Shown: piece by piece, positions 6,822 through 11,266 of the stretch
Numbering within the stretch: the stretch's first letter is position 1
Layout: every line of letters starts with the position of its first letter
Source of the DNA: Pelagophyceae sp. CCMP2097
Lineage: Eukaryota; Sar; Pelagophyceae
Reading direction: 5' to 3'
DNA length: 11,266 nucleotides
Assembly: GCA_026770575.1 (NCBI GenBank)
Contig: MU657319.1
Coordinates: forward strand, 70,018-81,283
Notes under the pieces: model-generated
What the model saw: only the letters and a program-made list of their open reading frames with translations
Databases searched by the model: none
Told to the model about the DNA's origin: nothing
Position numbers and translations under genes: made by a program

Positions 6822-9800
6822 ATGGGCGAGCTCTACGACGTGGTGCGGCAGAGCAGGAGCCCGTCGATCCCGGTCAAGTTCGATTTCGAGACGCTGTGCT
6901 CCTCGCGGCGTCCAAGGCGCGGTGGGCCTCTTGAAAGGGGATCGTTGGAAACCGCCCTTTGAAACGGCGGCGCAGAGGGCCGCTTGTCGCCCGCGCGACG
7001 CTCCGCGCGTCCTCGTGGAGCGGGCGCGTCCTCGCTCGCCTGCGGCCTGGGCGTCGTCGTCGCCTTGCGCGCGGCGCTGCGGCGGGGGCCTTTTGCGCCC
7101 TTGCCGACTCTGCTGCGCCTTGTTGCCGACTCTGCTGCGCCTTGTAGCGTCGCGGAGAACGAGACTGTGCGGCGGGCCCGCGAAGAGGCGTACCTGCGGC
7201 TCCTCGACGGCGGCGCGCGGCGCGCGGCGCGCGCGCCGCGGAGTCCGTACCTCGGCGCGCTCGCGGAGCGGCCGCTCGCGCGGCTCCCGAGCCGCGGCCG
7301 GCCCACGTCGGCGCCGTTTGGGCTCGCCGGCGCCACGTCGTCGAGCGAGCCGGCGGCCGACTCGGTGGACGATGTCGCGCGCGCGATTGTGGGGTCGCAG
7401 TCGGCGGCAGTCCTCGGCGTCGACGCCGACGCGGACGAGGCGCCGACGACAATGAAGGCGAAGCGCGCGCAGGCGCAGGTCGCGCAGCTGCTGGCCACGG
7501 CCAAGGCGATGGACCGCGAGCTGCGCCTGCGCGAGCGCGAGGTGCGGCGGAAGGAAAAAGCCCTAGCCAAGCAGCTCCAGCACGCCCTCGACGCCGGGCT
7601 CGACGCCGACATCCAACGCGCGCACTCCGAGGGCCAGGCGCGAAAAGTCGCCGACCGCCAGCGGTGCGCGCCTGCGCGAGGCGGGGCTCGCCTTGCTTGT
7701 GCAATTGCCCGCGGTCCGACGGCCTCGCCGCGCAGGCGCCTCGTGCGCGCGGAGAAGGCGCGGTGCGCCGCGGCCGAGGCGGAGCGGTCGCAGGCCAAGG
7801 CGCGCGCGTTGGAACGCTCCCAAAGGCGCGAGGCACAGCTCGCGGCGGCGGCGGCGGCCGTCGAGCCCGCCGGCGACACGACCAACGCGGCGGACGAGTC
7901 GGCCGCAGCGGTCATGCGGCTGACGGCGCCGCGCCACGCGCCACCTCCGGCAGAGGTCCAGGAGAGCGCGTCGACGAGGACCGTGCCGCTGGACGTGCTC
8001 TTGGAAGCGACGCGAAAGATGCACGCCTCGAGCGGCCGGTGGCTGCGGCTGCAGTTCCGCGCGGCGGGCACGGCGCGGCACCGCGTGCGGCTGCTGCACT
8101 TTGACACGCACATGAACTTTATGGGCGACGCGACGGCGGCCACGGTCACAATCGACCGGTCCGAGTTCCACGAGGCCTCGCTCGGCCCGTTTCTCGACGA
8201 CGCCGCGCTCGACGCCATCTACTGGCGCGGCGGCCGGAGGGCGCAGGCGGCGCGGCCGTTCGCCGTCGCGATGCTTTTGGAGACGGCGCTCGGCGCCGAA
8301 CCGCGGCTGGGGGAGACGGACGTCAGCCTCGTCGACGGCGACGACGGCGACGACGCGACGGCGAACATCGACGTCGGCGACGCGGCGAGGGCCGAGGACG
8401 CGCCGGCGGCGCTGCTCGTGGGCGTACTCATGCTCTCGTCTGCGTTTGACGCGGTGCACCGGTGGCGCGTCGCCGGCCCGCTCGCCGAGCCGCTGGCGGG
8501 CGCCACCGTCGTCTCGCGCCTCGCAGCCGTGGCGCGCTGCATGGCGTCCCGGGGCGTCTCGCCGCTGCGCATCGTGCACGTCGAGCACTGCCGGTTGTGC
8601 GAGGGCCACGCCACGTCGACGAAGCACGTCGCCGGGCGGTACGAGGCCAAGTACGCCAAGCTCAAGGCGTTTCTGGAGCGCGCGCTGCCAGCGACGGCGG
8701 TGACGCACGACGACGTCTCGCTGACGGCGCACGCCGCCAACTGCGGCATCGGCAGCTTCGAGGTGCGCGGCGGAGTCGGCGAGTCCCTGGTCACCACGCG
8801 CGTAGGTGCGCGTGCTGGAGTACGGCCACTCGGCCTGCACGCTCGTCCACTCCAAGCTCGGGTCCGGCGCCTTCGCCGATCTAAACGCCGTCGCGGACCG
8901 CATCGCCGCGCTGCAGCCGCACCAGCCCGTCATCGGCCTCCGCGCCGCGCCGCCGCGCGCCTTCGCGCCGCCGCGGACGCTCACGGTCCGCGTCTTCGAA
9001 AACGGCCGCCCGGCGCCGCAGGGCCTCGACGTCGTGCTCCTCCGCGCGCGCCTCGGCGCCTGCGCGACCGTCGACACCTCATCCGCCGAGAGCGCCGCGT
9101 CGGCGTCGCGGCCGCGGGATTACGAGCTCGCCGGGGCGCTGGTCGACAAGAAAATCCTCGCCGACGAAAAGCGGCAGCGCGCGGCGCACCGCCGCGCAGA
9201 GGAGAAGCTCGCCGCCGACGCCGCCGACGCGCCGCAGGACACGCCGGATTACGTGCCGCAGGACGCACCGCAGGACGCGCCGCAGGACGCGCCGCAGAAC
9301 GCGCCGCCGCATCGCGCGGCGCCGCACGTCGCGCCTCTGCGCCTCCGGCTGCGGCCCACTTCCGGGAAGCGCCGGCCGGCGTCGACGGGCGGCTTCTCGC
9401 CGTGCGTGGCCTGGGGCCGGTCGGACATTGAGCGCTTCTTTTTGAACAAGAGCGTCTCTGCGCTCGACGCGCACAAGATCATCACCCGCGCAAAGCTAGT
9501 CACCGGCGTCGACCTCCTCGCCCTGAGCTCGCACTCTGCGCTGGAACAGCAGGGCGTGACGTCAAAGGCCGTGCGCAAAGGGCTCCTCGTCGACTTACAG
9601 CGGTTCAAGGCGGAGGTGGAGCGGCCCGAAACGCCGACGGAGACCGCCAAGCCAAAACTGTCGTTCGACCACTCGCTGGCCTGGGAGGCGCACGGCCTGC
9701 GCGGCCGCACGGACGCTGCAGGGTGCGTCGAGTTTACGGTGGCGGGGCCGGCGACGTACGTCGCGGTCCACGAGGCCACCGATTTTGGCAAGCCCCTCGT

Positions 9801-10848
9801 CCCCGGCGAGCCGCCACTGCCGCGGTGCTACACCGCCGCTTCAGAGGCGCGCTACCTCTCCCAGGACTCTGCCGAAGCACCGGACCTGGAGATGCGCGTG
9901 GAAGCAAAGGTGCAGCGGCACACGTTCCTCGTCGCGTCGGACGGCGCGCCGGCCGCCGGCGTCCGCCTCGAGCTCGTGTCGCGGCGGCGCCGGCTGCGCC
10001 ACTTGGCGGTGTCGGACGATGACGGCGTCGTCGAGTGGTGGCTGCCGTCTGACGAGTACGTGTGCACGGCTGGCTACTTTCGAGTCGTGATCCACTCGCA
10101 AGACCAGATGGAGCTGGATTCAAACGTGCTGACGTCAGCACCCATCGCCGTCGACGCCGCCGCCGCGAGTTTGGCGCGCTCGCGCCGCGTGCAGCGCGCC
10201 GCGGATCTGCTGCAGCTCTGCGCGTGGCGCAAGCTGCAGCGTCTGACCAAGCAGCGGCGGGTGGCGGCCGGCGGCCTGCAGCGGCTGCGGCGCGGCGCGC
10301 AGGGCCGGCACACGGTCCGCGGGCGCCGCGAGGCGCGGCGCCTCGTGCAAGAGGCCGAAGAGGCGCGCTTGAAGGCCGAGCTACGGCGGAGCTCGGCGGC
10401 GGCGCGCATCCAGGCCGAGCCGCGCAAAAGGCAAGCCGCGGAGCGCGTCTCTTCGCTAAAGGCGCGCCTCGCCGCCGAAATCATGCGGGCGCACGACGAC
10501 ACCGTGCGCCACACCGTCGGCCGCGCCATCCAAGCCGCGGTCGCGGCGGCCTTGGCCGCCGCGGAACGCGCGGCGGCCGCGCCCGTCGAAGCCACAGCGC
10601 TCGAGCACGTGCTCCGGACGACTGCCGCGCTCAGCGCCGGCCAGCCGCCGCCGGCCACGGCGCTGGCGTCGCCGGCGCGGCCGCGACTCGCGGGCGACCG
10701 CGAAAAGGCGCAGCGCTACCTCGCCGCCGGCGACGTCGTAGACGCGCCGCCGCAAGACGGACGGCCAACGGCGCAGAGTACAGAAAGGGACCCGCCCGAA
10801 GCGGCCCCGGCCGACGGCGCCGCGGGCGATCCCCCCAGGTCACAGTGA
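6822..10848 (+). CDS. Multidomain scaffold: coiled coil, Rdx/SelW-like, SAM-like, IQ motif; four exons, about 1219 aa
   Basis: Inferred exons are 6822-6895, 7148-7663, 7736-8762 and 8806-10848 (stop TGA); phases agree. Residues 127-238 are Arg/Glu/Ala-rich and predicted coiled coil. Residues 279-473 look globular but are unrecognised. Residues 474-577 resemble the Rdx/selenoprotein W thioredoxin-like fold: a beta strand leading into CRLC (Cys482-Cys485), YEAKYAKLKAFLERALP, then GSFEVRV and LVHSKLGSGAFAD. Both redox positions are Cys, not selenocysteine. Residues 597-625 (LTVRVFENGRPAP) begin a beta-sandwich-like segment. Residues 681-706 are PQDA repeats. Residues 742-808 resemble a SAM domain (WGRSDIERFF, GVDLLALS, GVTSKAVRKGLL). 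Residues 824-863 and 911-970 look like CNA-B or transthyretin-like strands. A complete IQ motif (LQRLRRGAQGRHTV, from 1030) sits in a basic helical tail. The likely role is cytoskeletal or signalling scaffolding with calmodulin binding; this is inference. No gene name recognised. Confidence 0.8.
6896..7147 (+). other. SAM/Rdx gene intron 1 (252 nt, phase 2)
   Basis: Donor GTGCTC and acceptor CTTGTAG. It joins MGELYDVV...KFDFETL to VAENETVRRAREE and skips a low-quality stretch. Phases match, but the donor is weaker than the others. An alternative start at 6984 within the intron would keep the downstream frame, so the N-terminus is the least certain part. Confidence 0.55.
7101..7144 (+). repeat. 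Perfect 22-bp tandem duplication at a 3' splice site
   Basis: The 22-nt unit beginning TTGCCGACTCTGC occurs at 7101-7122 and 7123-7144. The second copy runs directly into the TAG acceptor (7145-7147), whereas the first is followed by TTG and so lacks an AG acceptor. The repeat may duplicate the branch point and pyrimidine region. Confidence 0.9.
7664..7735 (+). other. SAM/Rdx gene intron 2 (72 nt, phase 2)
   Basis: Donor GTGCGC and acceptor CCGCGCAG. Removal joins KVADRQR to RLVRAEKARCAAAEAE and makes the coiled coil continuous. The length is a multiple of three, so retention would insert 24 residues without a frameshift. Confidence 0.75.
8763..8805 (+). other. SAM/Rdx gene intron 3 (43 nt, phase 0)
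   Basis: Donor GTGCGC and acceptor GCGCGTAG. Splicing joins GIGSFE to VRVLEYGHSACTLVHSK and restores the FEV...HSK segment typical of Rdx/SelW proteins. It also joins the two large reading frames of the gene. AGGTGCGCG is repeated at both exon-intron boundaries. Confidence 0.88.
9229..9306 (+). repeat. Degenerate 12-bp coding repeat (APQD)
   Basis: Units close to GCGCCGCAGGAC recur, encoding APQDTPDYVPQDAPQDAPQD and onward (residues 681-706). They form a flexible-looking linker between the first beta-like segment and the SAM-like domain. Confidence 0.85.
10126..10141. repeat. 16-bp perfect palindrome containing a full CRE site
   Basis: GTGCTGACGTCAGCAC is self-complementary and lies inside exon 4, encoding VLTSAP. 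The core TGACGTCA also occurs at 9557-9564 in the same exon. Whether either binds a bZIP factor cannot be judged from the sequence. Confidence 0.9.
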
Positions 10849-11006
10849 CGCCTAAGGCGCCCTGTTCGAGTCTGTACATGTGTGCTTATAATCCACCCTG
10901 GGTGGGGTAGGAATTCCTAGGAATTCCTATGTCAAGCAAGCAAGCTATGAATCACTCGAGTTCAAGATTCTCGATCAAGGGGTAGTCGAGACCGAGGCAC
11001 ATCCCC
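10849..11006. other. 3' flank of the SAM/Rdx gene
   Basis: Probable 3' UTR and spacer without a supported gene. CCACCC and GGGTGG (10893-10905) form a tight inverted repeat just before a longer palindrome. Three AAGC units follow at about 10936-10947. No AATAAA is present; CTTATAATCC at 10885-10894 is the only AT-rich candidate for 3' end formation. Confidence 0.4.
10908..10929. repeat. 22-bp perfect palindrome built from two GGAATTCC units
   Basis: Two GGAATTCC palindromes joined by TA and flanked by TA give a 22-bp self-complementary sequence about 60 bp after the stop codon. It could form a cruciform or a hairpin in the transcript. Confidence 0.92.
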
Positions 11007-11227
11007 CTGTGCCTCCTTGTCTGACTCTGGTCGTCCACGCCCTGCTCGTCTACGACACGCGTCGCGTAAGCCATCCCCCGCCATCCCCCGAGTACCCTAG
11101 GACTCCGACTCCCGGGCCAGCCAACCTGTTCAGGGTTCGTTTTTTCCCCTTTGGGGGGGGTAGCTTACGCGACGCGTGTCGTGGACGAGCAGGGCGTGGA
11201 CGAGCAGAGTCAGATAAGGAGCCACAG
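11007..11227. repeat. Large inverted repeat with 67-nt arms
   Basis: The arm at 11007-11073 matches the reverse complement of 11161-11227 at 62 of 67 positions. The spacer is 87 nt and C-rich to T-rich. The right arm contains GTGGACGAGCAG twice with a 15-nt period (11181-11192 and 11196-11207). GAGACCGA lies at both 10988-10995 and 11227-11234, a possible 8-bp target duplication, although 11 bases separate the left copy from its arm. It is probably a foldback transposable element or part of a repeat family. Confidence 0.85.
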
Positions 11228-11266
11228 AGACCGAACGGTTTCCAAGGGCAAAGGACGCCGCGCTCC

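Noticed and set aside
6833..8218. 461-codon minus-strand frame opposite the second gene
   Set aside because: Ser/Arg/Ala-rich with no motif. It is explained as a shadow of the GC-biased plus-strand coding frame.
8589..8600. Possible selenocysteine codon in the Rdx domain
   Set aside because: Both redox positions are TGC cysteine codons; there is no in-frame TGA, so no selenoprotein is implied.

Overview
The window looks like nuclear DNA from a GC-rich unicellular eukaryote, most likely an alga. A pelagophyte-type stramenopile or a haptophyte would fit, but the sequence does not decide between them. Two plus-strand genes are broken by GT-AG introns, mostly 43-122 nt long (two are 252 and 296 nt). 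Donors are often GTGCG and acceptors NCAG or TAG. Both frames become continuous and domain-bearing only after splicing. No bacterial operon structure, rRNA, intact tRNA or CRISPR array is visible.

Layout. Positions 1-2174 hold no convincing gene. This is relatively AT-rich intergenic DNA with a T-rich tract, two foldback hairpins, a TGTC microsatellite and a tRNA-derived, SINE-like remnant with an A-rich tail. Positions 2175-5694 hold a seven-exon MYB transcription factor of about 954 aa. It has two MYB repeats of the animal c-Myb / plant MYB3R type and a long disordered tail with about 30 Ser/Thr-Pro sites. Positions 5695-6821 are intergenic and contain a 579-bp element with perfect 27-bp terminal inverted repeats flanked by TA, which looks like a MITE. 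Positions 6822-10848 hold a four-exon gene of about 1219 aa. Its order is coiled coil, uncharacterised globular region, Rdx/selenoprotein-W-like thioredoxin-fold domain with CxxC, SAM-like domain between two beta-sandwich-like segments, and a basic helical tail with a full IQ motif. Positions 10849-11266 hold a 22-bp palindrome and a large inverted repeat with 67-nt arms.

The two genes share strand and splicing style, but nothing shows that they work together. The MYB protein is probably a cell-cycle regulator controlled by CDK phosphorylation. The second protein looks like a scaffold combining a redox-type fold, a SAM interaction module and a calmodulin-binding site. This architecture is the most novel item in the window. 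Its Rdx domain is readable only after removal of a 43-nt intron bounded by a 9-bp direct repeat, which may record how the intron arose.
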